Shown in pieces: positions 52,004 through 61,397 of a stretch of 64,000 bases of DNA (position 1 is the first letter of the stretch; the number at the start of each line of letters is the position of its first letter). The stretch is taken from NCBI RefSeq assembly GCF_900091615.1, contig NZ_FMIA01000002.1:930001-994000 (forward strand). Direction: 5' to 3'. Source of the DNA: Micromonospora yangpuensis. Lineage in GTDB: Bacteria; Actinomycetota; Actinomycetes; Mycobacteriales; Micromonosporaceae. The translations under genes were made by a program, and so were the position numbers. The notes under the pieces are model-generated. The model was not told the DNA's origin. It did not search any database and saw nothing but the letters and a program-made list of their open reading frames with translations.

Positions 52004-52497
52004 GGCAGTTACCTCCGGGGATGGTGGACTGGTCGACCATAGATGGCTGGCAGGGTGCGTGCTGTCAATCTTTCGACCCGCGAATCCGTGTCGTCCGACG
52101 CGCTGCGTGTACAGGCGTGTTTAAGCGCGCTGCACCATCCCGCTGCCGTCGGCGACGCCGCACAACGGTTGTCAGAGCGCTGTCAGATCGTCGGGTGTTC
52201 GCCTGGTCTGACAGGCGCCGTTTGGAGGGTGCGGGACCAGCGGGGACAGCCCGGTCGGGTTGGCCCGGTGGTTCCGTCCGCCGTCGAGCGTGGGGTGACG
52301 TGGTCGTGTCGCCCCCGGGTGCCGCGCCTTCGTATGCGCTGACACCTCATCGATGACCGCAACCACCCAGTAAGGGAGGACGAGCTCCTCCCGGGGTCGG
52401 CTCGGCATGTTCACCTCGCGCCCGGCGGCGGCTCTTCCGGTCCGTCTCTGGTTCGCTCCGTCCGCCGTCTGGTGGGCGGGGCGGGAGGTGAACGCTG
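52004..52497. promoter_or_regulatory. Promoter region of the transfer operon with operator cluster C
   Basis: About 490 bases between the divergent NYN gene and the pilin gene. Motif copies: TTGTCAGA at 52169-52176 and TGTCAGA at 52181-52187 (11-base period), TCTGACA at 52207-52213, CTGACA at 52341. The arrangement TTGTCAGAGC-N2-TGTCAGAtCG repeats that found upstream of the sigma-like gene. This places the transfer genes under the same control as the regulator. No gene is supported in the gap. Confidence 0.68.
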
Positions 52498-52878
52498 ATG
52501 CTCTCCGTCCCTATCTTCGTTTCTGTCCGGCCGCTCGTGATCCGCCGCGTCGTCCGCGTCGGCACGGGTGCGGTCGTCGTCGTGTCGGTGTTGTCCGTTC
52601 CGGGTGTGGCTCAGGCCGACCCGGTTGGTGTCGTGGTCCTAGCGGCGAACAGTCTGCCGGTGGTCATCGCGAATCTCCGTAACCTGCTGATGGGGTTGTT
52701 GGCGGGGATCGCGACCCTGTTCCTGGTGCTCGCGGGGGTCTACTGGGCGACCGCCGGTGGTGATCCGAGTCAGGTCGAGAGGGCCAAGAGCGCGTTGCGT
52801 AACGCGCTGGTCGGCTACGGCCTGGCGGTGCTGGCCCCGGTCCTGCTGCAGCTGATCCAGGGGGTCGTCGGCGGATGA
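52498..52878 (+). CDS. VirB2/TrbC-like pilin of the conjugation apparatus
   Basis: 126 residues. A long N-terminal signal-like segment (RVGTGAVVVVSVLSVPGVAQ, cleavage plausible after VAQA) is followed by two hydrophobic helices, LLMGLLAGIATLFLVLAGVY and GYGLAVLAPVLLQLIQGVVG, separated by a short hydrophilic turn with ATAGGDPSQVERAK. This two-helix design and length fit TrbC/VirB2 pilins. It is the first gene of the transfer operon and overlaps the next by the ATGA arrangement. Confidence 0.75.
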   Translation: MLSVPIFVSVRPLVIRRVVRVGTGAVVVVSVLSVPGVAQADPVGVVVLAANSLPVVIANLRNLLMGLLAGIATLFLVLAGVYWATAGGDPSQVERAKSALRNALVGYGLAVLAPVLLQLIQGVVGG

Positions 52879-53798
52879 ACGGCGTGTTCGCGGTGCTGTT
52901 CCTCGACGACGTGCTCGATTGGCTGGTCGAGACGGTTCTGGGTTGTCTCGACGCGGTCTTCGCTCTGATCACCGACGTGCTGCTGACCTCGCCGCAGGTC
53001 ACCGCCCTGCCGCAGGTGCGGGCGTTGACCGGCCGGTCGATCTGGATCGTCGACTCCGTGTTCGTGCTGGTGTTCGTCGCCGCCGGGGTGATGGTGATGG
53101 TCTCCGGCGGCGACGAACGGTCCCGGTACACGGTCAAGGAACTCGTGCCGCGCATGGTCGTCGGCTTCGTCGCCGCGCACTTTTCCCAATTGCTCTGCCG
53201 GGAGTTGATCGATGTGGCGAACGCGGTCACGGGCGCGATCGGCGGCGGCTACGACGAGGACAACGCCCTGGCCGCGGTACGCCGGCACGTCGAGACCGGC
53301 CGTGCTCCGATCGCGCCGCTGCTGTTCCTCGTTCTCGTACTGGTCATCACGGTGCTGGTGGTGGTGACGGCGTTCCAGGTCGTCGGCCGGTTCGTCGCCC
53401 TGCTGGTCATGACCGCGCTCGCCCCGCTGCCGTTGGCCTGCCACGCCGTGCCCGCCCTGGAGGGCGTTGCCCGGATGTGGTGGCGGGCCTATCTCGGGTG
53501 CCTGGCCGTGCCGGTCGGGCAGGCGTTCACGCTGACGACCGGGCAGTGGCTGCTGCTGGACCCGACGAATCTGCTGCCCGCCCTGGGCCTGTCCACCGAT
53601 CCGGGTGGCCTGCTGAACCTGTTCGTCGTGATCGTGGTGCTGTGGACGACCGCGCGGATCCCGGGGCTGGTCGGACGGTGGGCCGGACAGCGCGCCGGCG
53701 GCCCCACCGTGCTCGGCGCGGTCGTGCGGGTGGCCGTGGTCGACCAGCTGGCCCGCGCCGTTCCCGGAATCCGTACCGCGAGGAGGGTTCTCCGATGA
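52875..53798 (+). CDS. VirB6/TrbL-like membrane protein of the type IV secretion system
   Basis: 307 residues with a hydrophilic N-terminus and at least six hydrophobic segments, including WIVDSVFVLVFVAAGVMVMV near 60 and PLLFLVLVLVITVLVVVTAF near 155. The layout, with a long stretch of helices and a conserved-looking WWRAYLGCLAVPVGQAF near 200, fits the polytopic VirB6-like subunit that forms the inner-membrane pore. It overlaps both neighbours by one to four bases. Confidence 0.7.
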   Translation: MNGVFAVLFLDDVLDWLVETVLGCLDAVFALITDVLLTSPQVTALPQVRALTGRSIWIVDSVFVLVFVAAGVMVMVSGGDERSRYTVKELVPRMVVGFVAAHFSQLLCRELIDVANAVTGAIGGGYDEDNALAAVRRHVETGRAPIAPLLFLVLVLVITVLVVVTAFQVVGRFVALLVMTALAPLPLACHAVPALEGVARMWWRAYLGCLAVPVGQAFTLTTGQWLLLDPTNLLPALGLSTDPGGLLNLFVVIVVLWTTARIPGLVGRWAGQRAGGPTVLGAVVRVAVVDQLARAVPGIRTARRVLR

Positions 53799-54745
53799 CG
53801 CACAACGACGCCGATGACGTGGTGGACCGGGCCCGGATACCGGCCGATGTCGACGCCCCCGACCGGGTCGCCTACGGGCTGACGTGGCGGCAGTTGGCGA
53901 TCCTGGCCGTGGCCGGGTCGCTGCTCTACGCCGGCTGGCACGGTCTGCGTGGCGTGGTGCCGCCGCAGGTCGTCGCGTTCGGGGCGGTGGTGGTCGGCGG
54001 CCTGGTGTTCGGGCTCGTGGTGGGACGCCGGGACGGGCTGCCGTTGGACGGTTGGCTGCTGCACGCGGTCCGCCACGTCCGCGCCCCGAAGGCCCTGTCC
54101 GCGTCGGCGGCCACCACCGGCCCGGCCCCGGATTGGGTCGCGCCACCGGCCGGCCGGATGCCGCTGCCGGCGCCGCTGAGGCTGCCCGCCGACGCGATCG
54201 CCGACGACGGTGAGATCAGCCTCGGTGGCGGCCGGGCGGCGGTCGTAGCGGCCACCACCGTCAACCTGACCCTCCGGACTGCCGCCGAGCAGACCGCCCT
54301 GGTCGAGGCGTACGGCCGGTGGTTGAACTCCCTGTCCACGCCGACGCAGGTGGTGGTCTCCGCCCAGCCGGTCGACCTGGCCGGCCACGCCCGCCGGGTC
54401 GCGGAGGCCTGCCGTACCCAGCCCCATCCGGCGTTGGAGGCGGCCTGCGCCGACCACGCCGCGTTCCTCGCCGATCTGGCCGAGCGGCGGGATCCGCTGC
54501 GCCGGCAGGTCCTCGTGGTCACCCGCACCGGCCCCGACGACCACGGCGCGCACACCGCCCGGCGGCGCGCCGACGACACCGCCCGCGTCCTGTCCGGTCT
54601 CGGGGTCACCGCCCGCGCCCTGGACGGCACGGCCGTCACCGCGGCGCTCGCCGCCGCGGCCGACCCCTACCGGACGGCCCGTCCCGGTGGCCTGGTCGCC
54701 CCGGACACCGTCATCACCGCCACCCCCACCCGAGCGCCGAGCTGA
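53795..54745 (+). CDS. PrgI-family type IV secretion protein
   Basis: 316 residues from ATG 53795, coupled to the previous stop. The N-terminal segment RIPADVDAPDRVAYGLTWRQ followed by two membrane helices (LAILAVAGSLLYAGW and FGAVVVGGLVFGLVVGRRDG) is characteristic of PrgI/VirB3-like proteins that sit in front of VirB4 ATPases in Gram-positive systems. The soluble C-terminal part is longer than in minimal PrgI proteins and resembles the N-terminal domain of VirB4 proteins (TVNLTLRTAAEQTALVEAYG), consistent with a division of that function between two genes. Confidence 0.82.
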   Translation: MTHNDADDVVDRARIPADVDAPDRVAYGLTWRQLAILAVAGSLLYAGWHGLRGVVPPQVVAFGAVVVGGLVFGLVVGRRDGLPLDGWLLHAVRHVRAPKALSASAATTGPAPDWVAPPAGRMPLPAPLRLPADAIADDGEISLGGGRAAVVAATTVNLTLRTAAEQTALVEAYGRWLNSLSTPTQVVVSAQPVDLAGHARRVAEACRTQPHPALEAACADHAAFLADLAERRDPLRRQVLVVTRTGPDDHGAHTARRRADDTARVLSGLGVTARALDGTAVTAALAAAADPYRTARPGGLVAPDTVITATPTRAPS

Positions 54746-54756
54746 GGAGACCCACC

Positions 54757-56550
54757 GTGTTCACCCACCGCCGCCCCGCCGACCACCGCATGACCGTCCG
54801 GCCGCCGTCGGGCCTGGCCACCACCGTCGCGCCGGCCCCGGTGGAGGTGACCCCCCGCTGGCTGCGGGTCGGTGACGGCTACACCGCCACCCTCGCCGTC
54901 ACCGGATACCCCGCCGAGGTCGGACCCGCCTGGCTGGAACCGCTGCTGTCGCACCCCGGCCGGGTCGATGTCAGCCTGCACATCGACCCGCTGCCCACCC
55001 CGGTCGCCGCCGCCCGGCTGCGCCGGCAGCGGGCCCGCCTGGAGTCCACCCGGCGGGTCGACGCGCAGCGTGGCAGGCTCACCGACCCGCACACCGACGC
55101 CGCCGCCGACGACGCGGCCGACCTGGCCGAACGGCTCGCCCGCGGCGCGGCGAAACTGTTCCGCGTCGGCCTGTACGTCACCGTGCACGCCCGCTCCGAG
55201 ACCGACCTGCGGCAGGCCTGCGACCAGGTCAGGGCCGCCGCCGCGTCGAGCATGCTGGAGGTCCAGCCGGCCACCTGGCGTCACCTCGCCGGCTGGACCA
55301 CCACCCTGCCCCTGGCCGCCGACGGGCTACGGATGCCCCGCACCATGGACACCCAGGCACTCGCCGCCGCGTTCCCCCTCGCCTCACCCGACCTGCCGGC
55401 ACCCCTGCCCGGCGAGCCGGCCGACCACACCGGGGTCCTCTACGGCGTCAACCCGGCCGGCACCGGCGTCGTCTGGTGGGACCGCTTCGCCCAGGACAAC
55501 TACAACAGCGTCGTCCTGGCCCGCAGCGGCGCCGGCAAGTCGTACCTGGTCAAACTGGAAACGTTGCGCCACCTCTACCAGGGCGTCCAGGTCGCCATCA
55601 TCGACCCCGAGGACGAGTACCTGCGCCTCGCCGACGCCGTCGGCGGCACGATCATGCGTCTCGGCGCGACCGGCGTGCGGATCAACCCCCTCGACCTGCC
55701 CACCACCGACCCCCGCCCCGACACCCTCATCCGCCGGGGCCTGTTCCTGCACACCCTCGTCAGCGTCCTGGCCGGCGAGCTGCCACCACCGGCCGAACGG
55801 GCCGCCCTGGACCGCGCCATCCTCGCCGTCTACCGCGCCGCCGGCATCACCGCCGACCCCCGTACCCACCGCCGGCCCGCCCCGCTGCTGCGGGACCTCG
55901 CCGCCACCCTCACCGCCGACCCCGACCCCGCCGCCGGGCACCTCGCCGCCCGCCTCGCCCCCTGGACACACGGCTCGTTCAAGGACCTGTTCGACGGGCC
56001 CAGCACCAGCCGCGCCGACGGCCACCTCGTCGTCTGGTCCCTGCGGCACCTGCCCGACGAACTCCGCGGCGTCGGCACCCTCCTCGCCCTCGACACGATC
56101 TGGCGGCAGATCGACACGCCACCCGCCAGCGGCCCACCACCACGGCGTCTCGTCGTGGTCGACGAGGCGTGGCTGCTCATGCGCGACCGCGAGGGCGCGA
56201 AGTTCCTGTACCGGCTCTCCAAGGCCGGCCGGAAACGCCACACCGGACTGACCGTGGTCACCCAGGACGCCGCCGACGTCCTGAGCACCGACCTCGGCCA
56301 GGCCGTCGTGGCCAACGCCGCCACCCAGGTCTTGTTCCGCCAGGCACCCCAGGCCATCGACGCCGTCGGCGACGCCTTCGGCCTGACCGCCGGCGAACGC
56401 CGACTCCTGCTCACCGCCCACCGCGGCCACGGCCTGCTGATCAGCGGCACCCACCGCGCCGCGTTCGAGGCGATCGCCAGCGACACCGAACACCACCTCG
56501 CCACCACCAACCCCGCCGACCTCCACACCGAGCACCCCGACACCCTGTGA
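54757..56550 (+). CDS. VirB4-type conjugation ATPase
   Basis: 597 residues from GTG 54757 with GAGGAG at seven bases. The N-terminal 220 residues are a substrate-channel domain. The motor has the P-loop VVLARSGAGKSYLVKLE near 256-268 and Walker B RRLVVVDEAWLLMRDREGAK near 462, followed by the GRKRHTGLTVVTQDAADVL motif and RQAPQAIDAVGDAFGLTAGE. It drives pilus assembly and transfer at the inner membrane. It stands between PrgI and the VirD4-type coupling protein, the usual order. Confidence 0.93.
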   Translation: MFTHRRPADHRMTVRPPSGLATTVAPAPVEVTPRWLRVGDGYTATLAVTGYPAEVGPAWLEPLLSHPGRVDVSLHIDPLPTPVAAARLRRQRARLESTRRVDAQRGRLTDPHTDAAADDAADLAERLARGAAKLFRVGLYVTVHARSETDLRQACDQVRAAAASSMLEVQPATWRHLAGWTTTLPLAADGLRMPRTMDTQALAAAFPLASPDLPAPLPGEPADHTGVLYGVNPAGTGVVWWDRFAQDNYNSVVLARSGAGKSYLVKLETLRHLYQGVQVAIIDPEDEYLRLADAVGGTIMRLGATGVRINPLDLPTTDPRPDTLIRRGLFLHTLVSVLAGELPPPAERAALDRAILAVYRAAGITADPRTHRRPAPLLRDLAATLTADPDPAAGHLAARLAPWTHGSFKDLFDGPSTSRADGHLVVWSLRHLPDELRGVGTLLALDTIWRQIDTPPASGPPPRRLVVVDEAWLLMRDREGAKFLYRLSKAGRKRHTGLTVVTQDAADVLSTDLGQAVVANAATQVLFRQAPQAIDAVGDAFGLTAGERRLLLTAHRGHGLLISGTHRAAFEAIASDTEHHLATTNPADLHTEHPDTL

Positions 56551-56626
56551 ACGCCACCCCACCGGCCGTGGTGCCGCACCCCGCACAGCGGCGGCACCAC
56601 ACCCGGCCGGTCACCAGGAGTACGCC

Positions 56627-59107
56627 ATGACCCCGATCCCACCCCTCACCCCGACAGCCCCCACCGGCACCGATCCCGGCTCGACGATCCCACCACCCCC
56701 ACTGACCGGCACCGTCCTGCAGGCGCTGACCTGGGTCACCGACCGGCCGTGGCTGCTCGCCGTCGCCGCCGCCCTCCTCGCCGCCGGGACCACCGCCCGG
56801 AACCTCGCCGCCACACACCGCCACCGACACCACGCCACCGGCGCACGGCTGGTCACCATCGCCCCACCACCCGAGGTCGACCCACACGGCGCCGCCGCCC
56901 TCTGGGCGAACCTCGCCGGCATCCTCACCCCCGCACCCCACCGGCGCCTCCGCCACGGCACCCCCCACGTCACCTGGCAGTACACCTGGACCGGCCGGCA
57001 ACTCCTCATCGGCCTGTGGGTACCCGGCACCATCCCCACCGGCGCCGTCGAGGCCGCCGTCCGCGCCGCCTGGCCCGGCGCGGCCACCACCACCCGCAAC
57101 CCCGCACCCGACCCGATCCCCACCACCACACCCTGCGCCGCAGGCGGACACCTGCTGCCCACCGCCGCCGAATGGCTGCCCTTCCACACCGACCACGACA
57201 ACGACCCGCTACGCGCTCTGATGGCCGCCGGCTCCCAACTACGCGACGGCGAACACGCCTGCGTGCAGATCCTCGCCCGACCCGCCACACCCCACCGCAC
57301 CCGACGAGCCCGCCGCGCCGCCGGCCGACTACGCCACGGCACGGCCGCCGTCCCGTCGATCAACCCCGCCCGACCGGTCACCGCACTGCTCGACACCCTC
57401 CTACCCGGCCCCACCCGCACCACCACGACCGCCGCCGGCCGCCGCGACCCGACCATCGAACGCGACGTACGGGCCATCCTCGACAAGACCTCCCAACAGC
57501 TGTGGGAGACCGGCATCCGTTACGCGGTCGCCTCCCGCCCACTACGCGACGGCACCCTGCCCCACCACCGGACCCGCGGCATCGCCGACGCCATCGCCTC
57601 CGCGTTCGCCGTCCACGCCGGACGGAACCGCCTCGCCCACCGCACCCGGATGCCCCGGCCCGCCACCGTCCTCGCCGCCCGACGCCTCGGCCCCGGCTTC
57701 CTCACCAGCACCCCGGAACTCGCCACCATGGCCGCCCTGCCCCGCGACCTCGCCGTACCCGGCCTCGACCGCGCCCGCGCCAAGTCCATGCCCGTCCCCG
57801 TCGCCGTGACCGGCGGCGGACGCCACCGCAAAACCCTCGGCGACGCCGAGGTCGGCGGCCACACCGTCGCCCTGGCCGTACCCGACGCCCGCTACCACAC
57901 CCACATGGTCGGCCAGACCGGCTCCGGCAAGACCACCCTCCTGGCCAACCTGATCGTCGCCGATATCAAGGCAGGCCGCGGCACCATCGTCATCGACCCC
58001 CACGGCGACCTCGTCCTCGACGTCCTCGACCGCATCCCCGCCACCGCCGCCGACCGCGTCGTCCTGTTCGACCCCGCCCAACCCAACCCGCCCGCCATGA
58101 ACCCCCTCGAAGGCGACGACCACGACCTCGTCGTCGACAACCTCGTCAGCATCTTCGGGTCGATCTTCACCAAGGCATGGGGACCGAGGATGGACGACGT
58201 GATGCGGGTGTCCTGCCTGACCCTGCTCCGCCACGCCAACGTCACCCTCCAACACATCCCGCCCCTGCTCAACAGCGCCCAGTTCCGCTCCGCCATGACC
58301 GTCGACCTCGACGACCCGGACGGCCTGCACGGCTTCTGGCAGTGGTACGACGACCTGTCCCCGGCCCTGCGCTCCCAGATCATCGGCCCCGTCCTGGCCC
58401 GCCTACGCGCCTTCCTCCTGCGCGACTTCGTCCGCCAGACCATGCGCTACCCCAGATCCAGCTTCGACATGGGCAAGGTCCTCGACGGAGGGATACTCCT
58501 GGTCCGCATCCCCAAGGGCGAACTCGGCGAGGACACCAGCCGACTCCTCGGCTCCCTCATCCTCGCCCGCGTCTGGCAGGCCGCCACCGCCCGCGCCCGC
58601 ACCCCCGCCGACCAGCGCAGAGACGCCTCCATCTACCTCGACGAGGCCCAGAACTTCCTCACCCTCGCCGCCAGCCTCGACACGATGCTCGCCGAAGCCC
58701 GCAAATACCGCCTCGCCATGACCCTCGCCCACCAGGACCTCGCCCAGTTCCCCCGCGAACTCCTCGCCGCCGTCTCCGCCAACGCCCGCAACAAGATCTA
58801 CTTCAGCGTCGCCCCCGAGGACGCCCGCATCCTGGCCCGCCACACCCTGCCCGAACTCGACGAACACGACCTCACCCACCTCGACGCCTACACCGCCGCC
58901 GCCCGCCTCGTCGTCAACGGCCGCCAGACACCGGCCTTCACCCTGCGCACCCGCCCACCACAGCCGGTCGTCGGGGAGGCCACCGCCATCCGCCACACCG
59001 TCGCCCAGGCCACCCCGGCCCAGGACCCGCCCGCCATCGACGCCCTGGTCAAGCAGTACAGCCAAAAACCAGACCACCCCCGCCGCGCCACCAAACCATC
59101 ACGATGA
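56627..59107 (+). CDS. VirD4/TraG-type coupling protein (type IV secretion ATPase)
   Basis: 826 residues. One N-terminal hydrophobic segment (WLLAVAAALLAAGTTARNLA) anchors it in the membrane. The NTPase has HMVGQTGSGKTTLLANLIVA at 427-446, TIVIDPHGDLVLDVLDRIP next, and IYLDEAQNFLTLAASLDTM near 668 as Walker B. ARNKIYFSVAPEDARILARH near 725 resembles the TraG-type C-terminal core. A long domain before the P-loop (100-400) is typical of actinobacterial and firmicute TraG-like proteins (DUF-type N-terminal). It recruits the DNA-relaxase complex to the pore. The ATGA overlap with a 40-codon frame suggests further coupling. Confidence 0.9.
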   Translation: MTPIPPLTPTAPTGTDPGSTIPPPPLTGTVLQALTWVTDRPWLLAVAAALLAAGTTARNLAATHRHRHHATGARLVTIAPPPEVDPHGAAALWANLAGILTPAPHRRLRHGTPHVTWQYTWTGRQLLIGLWVPGTIPTGAVEAAVRAAWPGAATTTRNPAPDPIPTTTPCAAGGHLLPTAAEWLPFHTDHDNDPLRALMAAGSQLRDGEHACVQILARPATPHRTRRARRAAGRLRHGTAAVPSINPARPVTALLDTLLPGPTRTTTTAAGRRDPTIERDVRAILDKTSQQLWETGIRYAVASRPLRDGTLPHHRTRGIADAIASAFAVHAGRNRLAHRTRMPRPATVLAARRLGPGFLTSTPELATMAALPRDLAVPGLDRARAKSMPVPVAVTGGGRHRKTLGDAEVGGHTVALAVPDARYHTHMVGQTGSGKTTLLANLIVADIKAGRGTIVIDPHGDLVLDVLDRIPATAADRVVLFDPAQPNPPAMNPLEGDDHDLVVDNLVSIFGSIFTKAWGPRMDDVMRVSCLTLLRHANVTLQHIPPLLNSAQFRSAMTVDLDDPDGLHGFWQWYDDLSPALRSQIIGPVLARLRAFLLRDFVRQTMRYPRSSFDMGKVLDGGILLVRIPKGELGEDTSRLLGSLILARVWQAATARARTPADQRRDASIYLDEAQNFLTLAASLDTMLAEARKYRLAMTLAHQDLAQFPRELLAAVSANARNKIYFSVAPEDARILARHTLPELDEHDLTHLDAYTAAARLVVNGRQTPAFTLRTRPPQPVVGEATAIRHTVAQATPAQDPPAIDALVKQYSQKPDHPRRATKPSR

Positions 59108-59226
59108 CCCACCACCGGTACGGACGACCACGGCGCACTTGGACGGCGACGATGCCGATCCGCAGGCGTATCCGCGACGGATACCTCTCCGGCAGCTACT
59201 GGTACGACGCAAGGGGTCGACCTTGA
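59104..59226 (+). CDS. Possible 40-residue basic peptide coupled to the coupling-protein gene
   Basis: The ATG at 59104 overlaps the coupling-protein stop (ATGA), and the frame ends at 59226, 18 bases before the next gene. The product is basic and aromatic (HHRYGRPRRTWTATMPIRRR and SGSYWYDARGRP). Coupling and position support it; length and lack of any relative known to me argue for caution. Confidence 0.4.
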   Translation: MTHHRYGRPRRTWTATMPIRRRIRDGYLSGSYWYDARGRP

Positions 59227-59244
59227 GGCTGTCCTGATCGTACG

Positions 59245-60057
59245 GTGGATGTTGTGGATGCGGATCTGTCCGAGATGCTTATCGACCTGGCCGCAGCCGG
59301 GTTCGATGGCGACGTGCTGGCCCCGGTATCCGTGACAGATGCAACTCGACGGGTACTCGCCTTCTGTACCGAGCCGCGCAGCGGATGGGCCACTTACCAT
59401 CTCGCCGCCCGTGGCACTCGCGCCTCCGGCCTATTTGATCAAGTCACCACGTGGTCGTTGTTCTACGCCAACGCACTCGCCGGCCGGGTCGATATCAAGG
59501 ACGTGGCCGACTTCTCGCTTGAGCGCCGACGCGACTTCGCAGCCCGGGTCGCCGCCGTGCCGGAGGGCGCCGACCTGCACACGATGGACGACGGTGGGGT
59601 AGCCCAGGTGGTCAACCTGTGCCACTTCGGGTACCCCGGCGTCTGGGGACCGAAGACCACCAAGATGGCTGCTCTGTACCGACCCCGGGCGGTTCCCGTG
59701 CTCGACGGACACGTAGCGGAGGTGTTCGGATTCAAGCGCGAGGGCTTCTCGGACAAGTCACGTCAGTACGGCCTGGACCGCCGTGAGCGGATCGACAAGG
59801 TCGTGCGGGCCCTGGCGACCTGGATCCGCATCCATCGCGCCGAGATAGCGGCTCTTCGAGAGGCGGTGACACCAACCGTTCCAGAGATTCTGGATCTACC
59901 GGACCTTCAACTGATCGATATCGTCCTGTGGACATCACAGGACGACAAGCCTGCGAAGCGACGTCCCGGTCAAGGTGACCGGTGGATTGACCGGCCCGTC
60001 CGTCAGCATGTCCCAGCCGACGAACTGCGGCCTGTACCGATCACCATCGGCGGCTGA
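59245..60057 (+). CDS. Hypothetical protein, DUF6308-like
   Basis: 270 residues. The first part has short strands, then DFSLERRRDFAARVAAVPEG near 93 and CHFGYPGVWGPKTTKMAALY near 127, followed by RPRAVPVLDGHVAEVFGFKR; the C-terminal half is helical and ends at a Lys/Arg-rich stretch. Proteins with the phrase 'YP.VWGPKT.KMAALYRP..VPVLD..V' occur sporadically in actinobacteria under a domain-of-unknown-function label that I believe is DUF6308, without certainty. The layout, a conserved KxxxxxRPxxVPVxD, hints at a nucleic-acid-related enzyme of the HhH type, but no function is known. Confidence 0.55.
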   Translation: MDVVDADLSEMLIDLAAAGFDGDVLAPVSVTDATRRVLAFCTEPRSGWATYHLAARGTRASGLFDQVTTWSLFYANALAGRVDIKDVADFSLERRRDFAARVAAVPEGADLHTMDDGGVAQVVNLCHFGYPGVWGPKTTKMAALYRPRAVPVLDGHVAEVFGFKREGFSDKSRQYGLDRRERIDKVVRALATWIRIHRAEIAALREAVTPTVPEILDLPDLQLIDIVLWTSQDDKPAKRRPGQGDRWIDRPVRQHVPADELRPVPITIGG

Positions 60058-60482
60058 CTCGCCGACAACGTGCTGCCCGACGGACGATCCAGTCGGCAAC
60101 CTCGGAAACCCCTGACTGGATGGACTCGGCCACCTGCTCACGAGTCGTCATTAGGCATACCGAGGCTCGTGCTGCAAAGACAGCCATCACAACGTCGCTT
60201 AGACGCTGACGTCAGTGAGTAGTCGACCATCGACGAGAGCCCCGCTGTGCTGATCGCTGCGCTTCGTCGATGGCATCTGCCATCCGGCAGTCGTCGACTT
60301 CCGTGACCGGATCCATCGTGGTATCCGTCGCCCCTTCCAGCTCGCCCTCCCGCGCTGGCTGACAGATCAGCCGGTTCGGGCTGTTCACGCTGCACGTTGG
60401 CATGTCGGGCGACCGCCGTCGTCGATCTCCACTCAGACACCCTCCGAATGGAGGGACCCCTCTTCCCCTGGGAGTACCTGCC
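60058..60482. promoter_or_regulatory. Intergenic region with one TGTCAGA-type motif
   Basis: About 425 bases. CTGACAGATCAG at 60360-60371 lies ~120 bases before the replication-relaxation gene. A 63-codon frame on the minus strand (60212-60403) reads like a polar, acidic peptide but has a weak start, so I leave it uncalled. GGGAG at 60468-60472 is the ribosome binding site of the following gene. Confidence 0.5.
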
Positions 60483-61397
60483 GTGTCCGGTCGTCTTCCG
60501 CCCCGCCCGACCTCCGCCGACCCCTACCTGCAGACCCGTCGTCTGACCTCGCGTGACCGGCTGTTGTTGTCCTGGCTCGCCGAGCACTACCTGCTGTCCA
60601 CCGCCCAGGTCACCCGGGCGCTGTTCCCCTCGGGGCGCAGCGCCCGCCTCCGGTTGACCCTTCTGCACCGCATCCACGCCGTGGACCGGTTCGTCGACAC
60701 CACCGCCGCCGGTTCGACCCAGTACCTGTACGCCCTCGGCCCGCTCGGCCTGCGGCTCAACCGCGACGCCTACCACGATCCCGACAACCCGGCGGCGAGG
60801 CCGCCGCGTAGCAGCCGTGACCGGGCCGACCGGATCGTCGGCAGCCGCAAACTGCGGCACCTGCTCGGCGTCAACGACTTCTTCACCAACCTGCTCGCCC
60901 ACGCGCGCACCAACCCGCACGGGCGGCTGGAGCGGTGGTGGTCCGAGCAGCACGCCACCGACGCCTACGGCAGCGCCGGGATCCAGCCCGACGGCCACGG
61001 CGTGTGGACCGTCGGCGACGCCACGGTGGGGTTCTTCCTCGAACACGACAACGGCACCGAACCGCTGGGGCGGGTCCTGGCGAAGCTGCGCGGCTACGAG
61101 CGGGTGACCCACTTCGGTCCCCGCTACCCGGTCCTGTTCCGGGTACCCGGCCCCGGCCGTGAGCGCAACCTGCTGGAGGCGCTAACCGGCGTGGCGTCCG
61201 TGCTGCCGGTGGCCACCGCCGTGCACGACGCCGACCCCGCCGGGCCGGTCTGGGCCCTGGCCGGCGACCCCACCCGGCGGCTACGGCTGCACGAGCTTCC
61301 CAGCGACCACGGCCCGTACGCGGCGACGAACCCGAACCGCTTCGTCCACCGCGACCCCGAGACGCCGGACGCACCCGGCGACACCGAGCCCGCCTGA
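60483..61397 (+). CDS. Replication-relaxation family protein
   Basis: 304 residues from GTG 60483, eight bases after GGGAG; an ATG at 60402 would add 27 compositionally poor residues. RLTSRDRLLLSWLAEHYLLS and TAQVTRALFPSGRSARLRLT form a winged helix at 15-60. The region GVNDFFTNLLAHARTNPHGR and the GIQPDGHGVWTVGDATVGFF, LEHDNGTEPL segment match the Replic_Relax family, found on actinobacterial plasmids and conjugative elements, where a nuclease-like fold (D.G....FF.E.D.G) is proposed to act in replication or relaxation at the origin. No other relaxase is visible in the window, so it is a candidate for that function. Confidence 0.85.
   Translation: MSGRLPPRPTSADPYLQTRRLTSRDRLLLSWLAEHYLLSTAQVTRALFPSGRSARLRLTLLHRIHAVDRFVDTTAAGSTQYLYALGPLGLRLNRDAYHDPDNPAARPPRSSRDRADRIVGSRKLRHLLGVNDFFTNLLAHARTNPHGRLERWWSEQHATDAYGSAGIQPDGHGVWTVGDATVGFFLEHDNGTEPLGRVLAKLRGYERVTHFGPRYPVLFRVPGPGRERNLLEALTGVASVLPVATAVHDADPAGPVWALAGDPTRRLRLHELPSDHGPYAATNPNRFVHRDPETPDAPGDTEPA

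Noticed and set aside
60212-60403. 63-codon minus-strand frame with protein-like polar composition
   Set aside because: Weak start signal, no family resemblance and no coupling to a neighbour; left uncalled.
60138-61112. Long open minus-strand frame opposite the replication-relaxation gene
   Set aside because: Its translation is Gly/Val/Arg/Asp-rich antisense sequence of a well-supported gene and has no start signal; very long spurious frames are normal at this GC content. The same applies to minus-strand frames at 14566-15573, 15086-16048, 57542-58330 and others.
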